Source: Pseudomonas viridiflava (lineage in GTDB: Bacteria > Pseudomonadota > Gammaproteobacteria > Pseudomonadales > Pseudomonadaceae). From it: 64,000 nucleotides of DNA. Under the pieces are notes generated by a model. The model saw nothing but the letters and a program-made list of their open reading frames with translations. It had not been told where the DNA came from and made no database searches. Location: NCBI RefSeq assembly GCF_900590755.1, contig NZ_UUOC01000050.1, positions 124,001 to 188,000 of the forward strand, in the 5' to 3' direction. Positions 1 through 7,340 of this stretch are shown in pieces. Within the stretch, counting starts at the first letter, position 1; the number at the start of each line of letters is the position of its first letter. Position numbers and translations under genes: made by a program.

Positions 1-1
1 T

Positions 2-865
2 GACATCTATCTGATCAACGTTGTGGGCCGCGCCGAAGACGCTGAACGCGGCTCCCCCGAGACTCTGCAAAACCTGCAGATCGTCACGTCGGGCGGCACG
101 TCGATCCCGCTGCTGGCGTTTGCCACCGTACGCTACGAAATGGAGCAGCCGCTGGTCTGGCGCCGTGATCGCAAGCCGACCATCACCGTGAAGGCCGCCG
201 TTGCCGATGACATGCAGCCTACGGATCTGGTCAAACAGCTGAAGCCGGAAATAGACAAATTCAACGCCGGTCTGCCGGTGGGTTACAAGGTGGCCACAGG
301 CGGGACAGTTGAAGAAAGCAGCAAGGCCCAAGGCCCGATCGCCAGCGTAGTGCCGCTGATGATCTTCTTGATGGCGACCTTCCTGATGATCCAGCTGCAC
401 AGTGTGCAGAAGTTGTTTCTGGTGGCCAGCGTGGCGCCATTGGGCTTGATCGGCGTGGTGCTGGCGCTGATCCCGACGGGCACGCCCATGGGCTTTGTGG
501 CGATCCTCGGGATATTGGCGCTGATCGGCATCATCATCCGCAACTCGGTGATTCTGGTGACGCAGATTGATTCCTACGAACGCGACGGTTATCTGCCGTG
601 GGACGCCGTTGCCGAAGCCACCCAGCACCGCCGCCGCCCGATCCTGCTCACCGCAGCCGCCGCCAGCCTGGGCATGATCCCCATCGCTCGTGAAGTCTTC
701 TGGGGCCCAATGGCCTACGCCATGATCGGCGGCATCATCATCGCCACGCTGCTGACTCTGCTATTTTTGCCTGCTCTGTACGTGGCCTGGTATCGGATTA
801 AAGAGCCGAGTGATGATGAGCGTAGAGAAGCGAAATCGAGGGGTGAGTCAGTGCAACCGAGTTGA
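2..865 (+). CDS. RND efflux transporter permease, C-terminal part (5' end outside window)
   Basis: This open frame enters from the left edge and stops at 863-865. It encodes the last ~287 residues of an inner-membrane RND (AcrB/MexF-like) proton-driven drug efflux pump. Visible are the end of the second periplasmic porter domain (GLPVGYKVATGG) and the final membrane helices, including the GFVAILGILALIGIIIRNSVIL segment and the family's RRRPILLTAAAASLGMIP loop. Full-length proteins have about 1,000-1,050 residues, so roughly three quarters lie outside. The membrane-fusion partner and any regulator are also outside, so the substrate cannot be named. Confidence 0.9.
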   Translation, partial: DIYLINVVGRAEDAERGSPETLQNLQIVTSGGTSIPLLAFATVRYEMEQPLVWRRDRKPTITVKAAVADDMQPTDLVKQLKPEIDKFNAGLPVGYKVATGGTVEESSKAQGPIASVVPLMIFLMATFLMIQLHSVQKLFLVASVAPLGLIGVVLALIPTGTPMGFVAILGILALIGIIIRNSVILVTQIDSYERDGYLPWDAVAEATQHRRRPILLTAAAASLGMIPIAREVFWGPMAYAMIGGIIIATLLTLLFLPALYVAWYRIKEPSDDERREAKSRGESVQPS

Positions 866-869
866 ATCA

Positions 870-933
870 TTCGCGGGCAAGCCTCGCTCCAACGGAAAAA
901 GGTGAACCCGTTGGAGCGAGGCTTGCCCGCGAA
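870..933. repeat. REP hairpin, class A (left flank of RAYT gene)
   Basis: Perfect 26-bp arms at 870-895 and 908-933 share the core GCGGGCAAGCCTCGCTCCAA and surround a 12-nt loop. The element sits just after the RND gene and 26 bp beyond the 3' end of the RAYT transposase gene. Confidence 0.9.
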
Positions 934-959
934 GGCCGCGACTCAGTTTCAGAATCGAG

Positions 960-1412
960 TTAAATCCAGGCAGCATCCCAAAGCGGATAATCCCCAACCC
1001 TGCTGACTAGGCCGGCGCGGACGGGATTGAGGATGATATAGCGAGCAACCGCGATTAAATCTTCTTCTCGGCGAATCGCGCGGTCATGAAATCCTCTTTG
1101 CCAGATACTGCCGGTGCGTCCCGATGCCTTGTTAACCGAATAATTGATCCTGGACTTTGTGCGGGCGATCACCTCACTCAATGGTTTCTCCCCGAGTGCT
1201 ATCAGCCAATGGAAATGATCCGGCATCACCACCCAGGCAAGGGAGGCTACCAAGGCTTCACGCTCTGCCTTTTGGAATTGTTTAGCCACTAGCCTTCCAA
1301 CTCGCCAGTCGGAGAAAAAAGTCTGTCGGTTTTTAGTTACAGCAGTTACCAAGTAGATACGACCCTGTTCGCTGTACCTACCTTTTCGGGTTTGGCTGGT
1401 TTGAAAGCGCAT
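960..1412 (-). CDS. REP-associated tyrosine transposase (RAYT, Y1/HUH family)
   Basis: The 150-residue protein belongs to the IS200/Y1 transposase superfamily, in the branch linked to REP palindromes. The HUH metal motif is H66-F67-H68 within VVMPDHFHWL, and the catalytic tyrosine is probably Y125 in ARYIILNPVRAGLV, the family signature. Such proteins are known to cut and rejoin single-stranded REP DNA. The gene is flanked on both sides by class A REP hairpins (870-933 and 1521-1585), the expected arrangement of a RAYT with its cognate repeats. I chose the ATG at 1412; a TTG two codons upstream (1418) is possible. Single-copy, chromosomally fixed RAYTs are typical, so it may be domesticated. 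Confidence 0.9.
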   Translation of the reverse strand: MRFQTSQTRKGRYSEQGRIYLVTAVTKNRQTFFSDWRVGRLVAKQFQKAEREALVASLAWVVMPDHFHWLIALGEKPLSEVIARTKSRINYSVNKASGRTGSIWQRGFHDRAIRREEDLIAVARYIILNPVRAGLVSRVGDYPLWDAAWI

Positions 1413-1520
1413 CTGCAATCCATTGCTTTTGAGTTGTGATTCAAAAACTAGTCCAGGCAGATGATTGGTGAGTCTGGATAGATTGGCAGGATGTTTCTAT
1501 GAGGGATACGAGTCGCGGCC

Positions 1521-1585
1521 TTCGCGGGCAAGCCTCGCTCCAACGGGTTCACCGTTTTTCCGTTGGAGCGAGGCTTGCCCGCGAA
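1521..1585. repeat. REP hairpin, class A (right flank of RAYT gene)
   Basis: Perfect 26-bp arms at 1521-1546 and 1560-1585, with the same sequence and orientation symmetry as the copy at 870-933, so the pair brackets the RAYT gene. The rest of the 1413-1833 gap holds only the AT-rich palindromes listed next. Confidence 0.9.
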
Positions 1586-1724
1586 GAACGATAACTCGGC
1601 CTAACTCCCGCCCCGCATCAGTGCATCCGCTCCCAACCACCGCCCAATTTCACACCCTCCTTACGGCCCGCCGTGGCTCTTGGGCGGCGCACCAATTCGG
1701 CAGGGGTTTGCACCGCAGTGAAGC

Positions 1725-1763
1725 ATTTAATTCATTAAATTAAATTGTTGAATTATTTAATTC
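1725..1763. promoter_or_regulatory. Two AT-rich palindromes upstream of the ABC/hydantoinase cluster
   Basis: ATTTAAT-TC-ATTAAAT (1725-1740) and GAATTA-TT-TAATTC (1750-1763) are perfect palindromes with centres 24 bp apart, in an otherwise GC-rich genome, 70-110 bp before the first gene of the cluster. The spacing and symmetry suggest an operator for a dimeric regulator. The RpiR-type protein encoded within the cluster is the obvious candidate, by inference only. Confidence 0.5.
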
Positions 1764-1833
1764 CTGGTCCTAGTCTGTTCCTCGACACGCCTGCTGGCGA
1801 CTTCTTGCAACGAGTGAGACGGGGGAGCAACAC

Positions 1834-2610
1834 ATGACTGTGAAAGTACTCTTGAGCCTGGCGGTAGCAACCGCATTTTCGGCCTCCACCTGGGCGGCGG
1901 ACTGGACGGTGGGTGCCAACGTCGGCAACGTCCCGTGGGAGTTTCAGGACGCTAAAGGCGAGATCGTCGGCTTTGAAGTTGATGTCGTCAAAGAAGTCGC
2001 CAAGCGCGCAGGCAAGACCGTCGAGTTCGTCAATATTCCCTTCAACGGCCTGTTCAGCGCCGTGCAATCCAAGCGCGCCGACATTGCTATTTCTTCGATC
2101 ACCATCACCCCGAAACGCCTTGAGTCGGTGGGTTTCGCCCAGCCGTATTACGACAGCGACCAATCGCTCTCGGTGCTGACCAAGTCCGGTATCGATGGCC
2201 TCAAAGGCATGCAAGGCAAAGTGGTCGGCGTTGATACCGGGTCCACCGGCGACATGTGGGTCACGGCGCATCAGGGCGAATACAAGTTTGGCGACGTCTC
2301 GCGTTACGAAGGTCTGTCCCCGGCCATGCTCGACCTGGCGTCCGGGCGCATGGACGGCTACATCAGCGATATCCCGGCGGTGTTGTATTACATCAAGGAC
2401 AAACCGCAATACAAAGTCGTGGCCCGCATCCCGACTGGCGAGAAGTATTCGCTGATGCACGCCAAGGGCTGGGAATCAGCGACTCAGGTCAACGACATCA
2501 TCAGCGCCATGAAGAAAGAAGGCGTGATCGCCGGCCTGCACAAGAAGTGGTTCGGCGCCGATGCTGATGCCGATTCCAGCACAGTAAAAGTCGTTGATGT
2601 GCTCAAGTAA
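1834..2610 (+). CDS. Amino-acid-type ABC transporter, periplasmic substrate-binding protein
   Basis: The 258-residue protein belongs to the SBP_bac_3 family. It has a Sec signal peptide (positive start, hydrophobic core, cleavage probably after STWA near residue 21). The mature part shows the family's early ...FQDAKGEIVGFEVDVVKEVA pattern and the typical DIAISSITITPKR segment. It delivers ligand to the permease and ATPase encoded directly downstream (2659 and 3333). SBP_bac_3 proteins bind amino acids and similar small zwitterions. The hydantoinase and PuuE-like genes of the same cluster suggest a ureide or carbamoyl/hydantoin derivative as ligand, which is inference. Confidence 0.93.
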   Translation: MTVKVLLSLAVATAFSASTWAADWTVGANVGNVPWEFQDAKGEIVGFEVDVVKEVAKRAGKTVEFVNIPFNGLFSAVQSKRADIAISSITITPKRLESVGFAQPYYDSDQSLSVLTKSGIDGLKGMQGKVVGVDTGSTGDMWVTAHQGEYKFGDVSRYEGLSPAMLDLASGRMDGYISDIPAVLYYIKDKPQYKVVARIPTGEKYSLMHAKGWESATQVNDIISAMKKEGVIAGLHKKWFGADADADSSTVKVVDVLK

Positions 2611-2658
2611 GCGCTGACCGTTCAACCTGGCGCCGGGCGCCGTCACCAAGGAATAGCA

Positions 2659-3333
2659 ATGGAGTTGGTGCAGACTTTCTTCAACTGGGGCGTGTTCGTC
2701 GACGCATTGCCGCTGATGCTGCGTGGCCTCGGGGTGACGGTGTTGCTGGGTGTGGTTAGTATCGTGCTTGGCCTGGTCGGCGGGTTGCTGCTGGCCATGT
2801 TGCGCCTGTACAGCTACGCACCGATTCGTTTGCTGGCGCGCATCTACATCGACGTGATGCGCTCCATTCCGCTGCTGGTGCTGCTGGTTCTGATTTATTA
2901 CGCGCTGCCGTTCGTGGGCATTCGCCTGTCGTCGTTTGCCGCTGCGGCAGCGGCCTTGTCTTTAGTGTCGTGCGCCTATTCAGCGGAAATTTTCCGCTCC
3001 GGCATTGAGGCGATCCCGCGCGGTCAGTTTGAAGCCGCCGCCTCACAGGGCATGAGCTTTTTCAACACCATGCGCGATGTGATCCTGCCGCAAGCCATGC
3101 GCATCGTCATGCCACCGATGACCAGCAATTGCATCAACGTCATGAAAGACACCGCGTTGGCTTCAGTTGTGGCGATGCCCGATCTGCTCAAGCAGGCGAC
3201 TCAAGCCCAGGCACTGGCCGCCAATCCGACTCCGTTGGTGGGTGCGGCGATCATGTACCTGCTGTTGCTGCTGCCCTTGGTGCAACTGGTGAGTTGGGTC
3301 GAGCGGCGCAATGGCTCCGGGAGGAAAAACTGA
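2659..3333 (+). CDS. Amino-acid-type ABC transporter permease
   Basis: This 224-residue HisM/GlnP-type inner-membrane permease has about five hydrophobic helices. It carries the characteristic cytoplasmic loop (ALSLVSCAYSAEIFRSGIEAIPRGQFEAAAS...), whose EAA-type GQFEAAASQGMS segment docks with the ATPase. The gene starts 48 bp after the binding-protein gene, and its TGA overlaps the ATPase start (TGATG at 3331-3335), indicating translational coupling. Only one permease gene is present, so the channel is presumably a homodimer. Confidence 0.93.
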   Translation: MELVQTFFNWGVFVDALPLMLRGLGVTVLLGVVSIVLGLVGGLLLAMLRLYSYAPIRLLARIYIDVMRSIPLLVLLVLIYYALPFVGIRLSSFAAAAAALSLVSCAYSAEIFRSGIEAIPRGQFEAAASQGMSFFNTMRDVILPQAMRIVMPPMTSNCINVMKDTALASVVAMPDLLKQATQAQALAANPTPLVGAAIMYLLLLLPLVQLVSWVERRNGSGRKN

Positions 3334-4067
3334 TGAGCGCAGTCATTGAAATTGAAAGCGTCGCCAAGTTTTACGGGCAGTTCCAGGCCCTGGCCGACAT
3401 CAATTTGTCGGTGGAGCAGGGCGAGGTGGTGGTGATTCTCGGGCCGTCGGGTTCCGGTAAATCCACGCTGATCCGCTGTATCAATCTGCTTGAGGAATAC
3501 CAGCAGGGCGACATTCGCGTCGCCGATCAGCGTGTCGAAAGCGGACCGAAACTGGCCGGGATTCGTTGCGAAGTCGGCATGGTGTTTCAGAACTTCAATC
3601 TCTACCCGCACATGACCGTGCTGGCCAACGTGGCCCTGGCACCTGTGCGCGTGCGTGGCATGTCGCGCCGCGATGCTCAGGAACGCGCGCGGCTGCTGTT
3701 GGAAAAAGTCGGCATGAGCGCCCACGCTGAAAAATACCCGAGCCAGTTGTCCGGCGGTCAGCAGCAGCGAGTAGCAATAGCCCGGACCATGGCCATGGAG
3801 CCTCGGGTGATTTTGTTCGATGAACCGACTTCAGCCCTGGACCCGGAAATGGTCGGTGAAGTGTTGGACGTGATGCAGAACCTGGCGCGCTCCGGCGTGA
3901 CCATGGTGGTGGTCACCCATGAAATGGGCTTTGCCCGCAAGGTCGCCGACCGAGTGATCTTCATGGAGAACGGCCGGATCATCGAACAGAACAACCCCCA
4001 CGATTTCTTCACGGCCCCTCAGGAGCCGCGCACCCAAGCCTTCTTGCAGGCCATCCTGCACCACTGA
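3333..4067 (+). CDS. Amino-acid-type ABC transporter ATP-binding protein
   Basis: This is a 244-residue ATPase of the GlnQ/HisP class. Walker A is GPSGSGKST (residues 37-45), the signature is LSGGQQQRVAIARTMA, Walker B with the catalytic glutamate is VILFDEPTSALDPEMV, and the switch histidine is in VVVTHEMGFA. I chose the ATG at 3333 that overlaps the permease stop. An upstream in-frame extension lies inside the permease gene and is not needed. It completes the importer. Confidence 0.95.
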   Translation: MSAVIEIESVAKFYGQFQALADINLSVEQGEVVVILGPSGSGKSTLIRCINLLEEYQQGDIRVADQRVESGPKLAGIRCEVGMVFQNFNLYPHMTVLANVALAPVRVRGMSRRDAQERARLLLEKVGMSAHAEKYPSQLSGGQQQRVAIARTMAMEPRVILFDEPTSALDPEMVGEVLDVMQNLARSGVTMVVVTHEMGFARKVADRVIFMENGRIIEQNNPHDFFTAPQEPRTQAFLQAILHH

Positions 4068-4087
4068 TCAATTTGGAGACTGCCCAC

Positions 4088-5335
4088 GTGAACGCCCTCG
4101 ATATGAGTTATGTCCGCAGCCAATTCCCGATGCTGGGCGACGGTTACGCTTACCTGGATAACGCGGGCGGTTCCGCCGTGCTCGGTCGAGTGGCTGACCG
4201 GGTGCGCGATTACCTGCTCAACAGCAGCGTGCAGTTGGGCGCTTCCTATGGCGGTTCTGCGGCTGCAGGCGCGCGCGTGATGGAGGCGCGTGAGTCCGTG
4301 GCGCAGTTGATCAATGCTTATCACCCGGAAGAATGCGTGATGGGCGGTTCGACCACGCATCTGTTGCAGATTCTGTGTCGGGCCATCGCGTCGTCGATCA
4401 ACAGCGGCGACGAAATCATCGTCACCAACTGCGACCACGAGGCCAACATCGGCCCGTGGCAGCGGTTGTGCGAAGAGCGTGGTGCGACATTGCGAGTCTG
4501 GTCTGTCGACCCATCGAGTCTGGAGCTGGAGCTTAAAGATCTGGATGCACTGCTCAACTCGCGCACCCGCTACGTGGCCATGACCCATGCCTCGAACATC
4601 CTGGGCAGCGTCAACCCGGTGGCCGAAGTCGCCCGGCGCGTGCATGCCGTAGGCGGCAAGGTGTGCGTCGACGCCGTGGCCTATGCGCCCCATCGTCTGG
4701 TGGATGTGCAGGCCAGCGGCGCTGACTATTACGTGTTCAGTTTCTACAAGGTGTTCGGCCCGCACTTCGCCGTGCTGTGGGGCCATCGCGATGCTTTGCT
4801 GGAGCTGCCGAGCCTCAACCACTTTTTCATCGGTCAGGAGGTCATCCCCTACAAGTTGCAACCGGGCAACCTCAACTACGAGCTGTCCTACGGCTGCATG
4901 GGCATCAGCGATTACCTGCTGGATATCGGCCAGCGTCTGGGGGCCACCGGCACGCCACGTCAAGTGATGCAGGCAGCGTTTGATGCTTTTGAAGTACAGG
5001 AAGATTTGCTCGCCGAAACCTTGCTGGCGTTTCTGCGTGATGCACCCGGCGTGCGCATCATCGGCAAGCCTCGTGTCACCGCTGGGGATCGGGTGCCGAC
5101 CATCAGCTTTGTGGTCGAGGGCGTGCAGTCCGAAGCCATCGTGCGGCGCATTGATGCTGCGCAGATCGGCATCCGTTTTGGTGACTTCTACGCGCGTCAT
5201 CTGATCGAAGAGTTGGGCCTGACCCAATACGGCGGCGTGGTGCGGGTTTCCATCGCGCATTACAACACCGTCGACGAGATGCAGCGGCTGGTCGAGCACC
5301 TGGCTCGGGCGATAACCGATTTGCGCCAATCCTGA
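4088..5335 (+). CDS. Class V aminotransferase / cysteine-desulfurase-like PLP enzyme
   Basis: The 415-residue fold-type I PLP enzyme resembles the cysteine desulfurase-like VC1184 subfamily (TIGR01976) by pattern. The probable Schiff-base lysine is K221 in VFSFYKVFGPH, the PLP-pyridine aspartate is D195 in KVCVDAVAYAPH, and the ring-stacking histidine is H117 in NCDHEAN. I see no NifS/IscS-type active-site cysteine loop, so classical desulfurase activity is doubtful. A transamination, lyase or racemase-like reaction on the imported compound fits the neighbours better. The start is taken as GTG 4088, with GGAG at 4075-4078. The gene begins 20 bp after the ATPase gene and is probably co-transcribed. 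Confidence 0.85.
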   Translation: MNALDMSYVRSQFPMLGDGYAYLDNAGGSAVLGRVADRVRDYLLNSSVQLGASYGGSAAAGARVMEARESVAQLINAYHPEECVMGGSTTHLLQILCRAIASSINSGDEIIVTNCDHEANIGPWQRLCEERGATLRVWSVDPSSLELELKDLDALLNSRTRYVAMTHASNILGSVNPVAEVARRVHAVGGKVCVDAVAYAPHRLVDVQASGADYYVFSFYKVFGPHFAVLWGHRDALLELPSLNHFFIGQEVIPYKLQPGNLNYELSYGCMGISDYLLDIGQRLGATGTPRQVMQAAFDAFEVQEDLLAETLLAFLRDAPGVRIIGKPRVTAGDRVPTISFVVEGVQSEAIVRRIDAAQIGIRFGDFYARHLIEELGLTQYGGVVRVSIAHYNTVDEMQRLVEHLARAITDLRQS

Positions 5336-5353
5336 TTTCTGCGAGCGATTTCC

Positions 5354-6226
5354 ATGCCTGTACCTCAAACCCTTGCCGAGCTGCGTGCGGCCATCGTCGA
5401 GCAACAAGATCGCCTGACCGCGCGCATGCGTGACGCGGCGCACTACCTCAACGAGCATCCCCATGATGTGGCGCTCAATACGGTGGCCGCGTTGGCGACA
5501 CGCTCGGGGATTGCTTCATCGGCCTTCATTCGTCTGGCCAAAGCGCTCGGCTTCAATGGCTTCAGCGACTTACAGCGGCTGTTCAAGGCGCCGCTGCAAC
5601 AGGCGGGTTCGACCAGTTTCAGCGAACGCATCCGCCATTACCACGGCGAGGAATTGCTTGAAGACCCGACCGACGTTGGCGCGATCCTCACCGCGTTCAG
5701 CCGGGCCAATATCGTGTCTCTGGAGCATTTGGCCGAGGGCCAGCAAGTCGAGGCGCTGGAAAAGGCCATTACGTTGCTGCAACAGGCGCGCACCACCTTT
5801 GTCGTCGGCATGCGTCGCTCGTTTCCCATGGCCAGCTACCTGAGCTATGCCCTGAGCCGGGTCGGTCGCCGCGCTGTGCACATCAGCGGTCTGGGCGGTT
5901 CGTTGCGCGAGCAGGTCGGTGCACTGCATGGCGATGATGTGCTGGTGGCGGTGAGTTTCCCGCCCTATGCCCAGGAAACCATCGAGGCCTGTCAGCAAGC
6001 GGCGGCAGCGGGAACGCCCATCGTGGCGATAACCGACAGCATCCTGAGCCCGATCAGCCAGCGCGCGGCAGTGATCATTGAGGTCAACGATGCCGAACTG
6101 CTGGGCTTTCGCTCGTTGACGGCGGCGTTCTGTGTGGCACAAACCCTGGCGATGGGCCTGGCCTTCCGCGACGGTCAGTCCCTCAGCGGGCCGGATCATG
6201 ATGCCCTGAACAATATCGACTGTTGA
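5354..6226 (+). CDS. MurR/RpiR-family transcriptional regulator
   Basis: The 290-residue protein has an N-terminal RpiR helix-turn-helix (VAALATRSGIASSAFIRLAKALGFNGF, about residues 36-62) and a C-terminal SIS domain (about 125-260) of the kind that binds sugar phosphates or similar effectors. It starts 18 bp after the PLP-enzyme gene, in the same orientation. It is the only regulator in the cluster and therefore the likely local controller, perhaps through the AT-rich palindromes at 1725-1763. A palindromic MITE-like element begins 5 bp after its stop. Confidence 0.9.
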   Translation: MPVPQTLAELRAAIVEQQDRLTARMRDAAHYLNEHPHDVALNTVAALATRSGIASSAFIRLAKALGFNGFSDLQRLFKAPLQQAGSTSFSERIRHYHGEELLEDPTDVGAILTAFSRANIVSLEHLAEGQQVEALEKAITLLQQARTTFVVGMRRSFPMASYLSYALSRVGRRAVHISGLGGSLREQVGALHGDDVLVAVSFPPYAQETIEACQQAAAAGTPIVAITDSILSPISQRAAVIIEVNDAELLGFRSLTAAFCVAQTLAMGLAFRDGQSLSGPDHDALNNIDC

Positions 6227-6231
6227 GCGCC

Positions 6232-6373
6232 CCAGACTGTGTAAAAACTACTGCGCTTGGCAATACGGCGTTAAAAACAGGCGAAAAATGCTCATTTAGA
6301 ACACCTAGACTCCGCTTTTTCGCCTGTTTTTGCCTTGTCTTGCCTGCGCTCGTGACGTTTTTACACAGTCTGG
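6232..6373. mobile_element. MITE-like palindromic element, 142 bp
   Basis: The ends are a perfect 17-bp inverted repeat, CCAGACTGTGTAAAAAC (6232-6248) and its complement (6357-6373). Inside is a second complementary pair (AAAACAGGCGAAAAA / TTTTCGCCTGTTTTT), so most of the element can fold on itself. It encodes nothing. The ends look like insertion-sequence termini, and no transposase of that type is in the window, which fits a non-autonomous element. It sits between the RpiR and PuuE-like genes and could act as a partial terminator within the cluster. Confidence 0.7.
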
Positions 6374-6430
6374 CTGCTCGGCGGTCTTGCGTGAACCCAA
6401 CCATCTGCGCCTGTGCAGGAGATTGCTTCT

Positions 6431-7327
6431 ATGGCTTCACCCCTTCGCGATCTGGTCGGTTACGGCCGCAACCGCCCTCAGGGCACCTGGCCTAACGGCT
6501 CACGTCTGGCCATCAGTCTGGTCATCAACTACGAGGAAGGCTCCGAGCGCTCCCTGGCCATGGGCGATCCGGACCAGGAAAGCATGACCGAGTGGGGCAG
6601 CTATCAGTTTCCCGATGGCGTGCGCAACCTGGCCATGGAGTCCATGTATGAATATGGCTCACGGGTCGGTATCTGGAGAATTCTCGAAATTCTTGAGCAG
6701 GCCGGCGTGCCGTCTACGTTCCATGCCTGCGCCGTCGCCTTCGAGCAGAACCCTGACGTCGCCAAAGCCGCCGTCGCCCTGGGGCATGAGGTGTGCAGCC
6801 ATGGTTATCGCTGGGAAGAAGTGTTCCGCCTGACCGAAGCCGAAGAGCGCGAACATATACGTTTGGCGATCGAGTCTTTCGAGCGCACCTGCGGCAAGCG
6901 TCCGGTGGGTTGGTACTGCCGTTACGGCGCAAGCGTACGCACCCGTCGGCTGGTGGCAGAAGAGGGCGGCTTTCTCTATGACTCAGACGCTTACAACGAC
7001 GATGTACCGTATTTCGTCGATGTCGAAGGCAAGCAGCATCTGGTGGTGCCGTACACCAGCGACGTGAACGACTTCCGCTACTGGAACTCGCCGGGCCTGT
7101 CTCAGGCGTCGGACTTCTTCGAGTACATGAAAGAAAGTTTCGAAGTGCTCTACGACGAGTCGGCTGACGGTTTGCGCATGATGTCCGTTGGGCTGCACCC
7201 GCGCATGGTTGGCCGTCCGGGACGGGTTCGGGCGCTCAGAAAATTTATCGAATACGCCCAGGGTCACGAAGGCGTGTGGTTCGCCACCCGCGAACAGATT
7301 GCCCAAGCCTGGCTCACACGCACCTGA
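6431..7327 (+). CDS. PuuE-like cofactor-free allantoinase / polysaccharide-deacetylase-fold hydrolase
   Basis: The 298-residue NodB-fold protein closely resembles Pseudomonas PuuE allantoinase by pattern: an RDLVGYGRNRPQGTWPNG start, INYEEGSERS, SMYEYGSRVGIWRI, GHEVCSHGYRWE, and the GGFLYDSDAYNDDVPY segment. PuuE enzymes open the hydantoin ring of allantoin without the metal used by classical NodB deacetylases. The ATG at 6431 was chosen, with CAGGAG at 6416-6421. No other uric-acid or allantoin genes are nearby. The gene lies 13 bp upstream of the hydantoinase gene, so it may act on another cyclic ureide. Confidence 0.85.
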   Translation: MASPLRDLVGYGRNRPQGTWPNGSRLAISLVINYEEGSERSLAMGDPDQESMTEWGSYQFPDGVRNLAMESMYEYGSRVGIWRILEILEQAGVPSTFHACAVAFEQNPDVAKAAVALGHEVCSHGYRWEEVFRLTEAEEREHIRLAIESFERTCGKRPVGWYCRYGASVRTRRLVAEEGGFLYDSDAYNDDVPYFVDVEGKQHLVVPYTSDVNDFRYWNSPGLSQASDFFEYMKESFEVLYDESADGLRMMSVGLHPRMVGRPGRVRALRKFIEYAQGHEGVWFATREQIAQAWLTRT

Positions 7328-7340
7328 GGAGGACTGTCCC

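Noticed and set aside
1465..1743. 92-codon open frame after the RAYT gene
   Set aside because: It reads through the class A REP hairpin and the AT-rich palindromes, and its product has no recognisable pattern.
3129..3332. N-terminal extension of the ABC ATPase
   Set aside because: The extension lies entirely inside the permease gene, and the normal family start (MSAVIEIESV) at 3333 overlaps the permease stop in the usual way.
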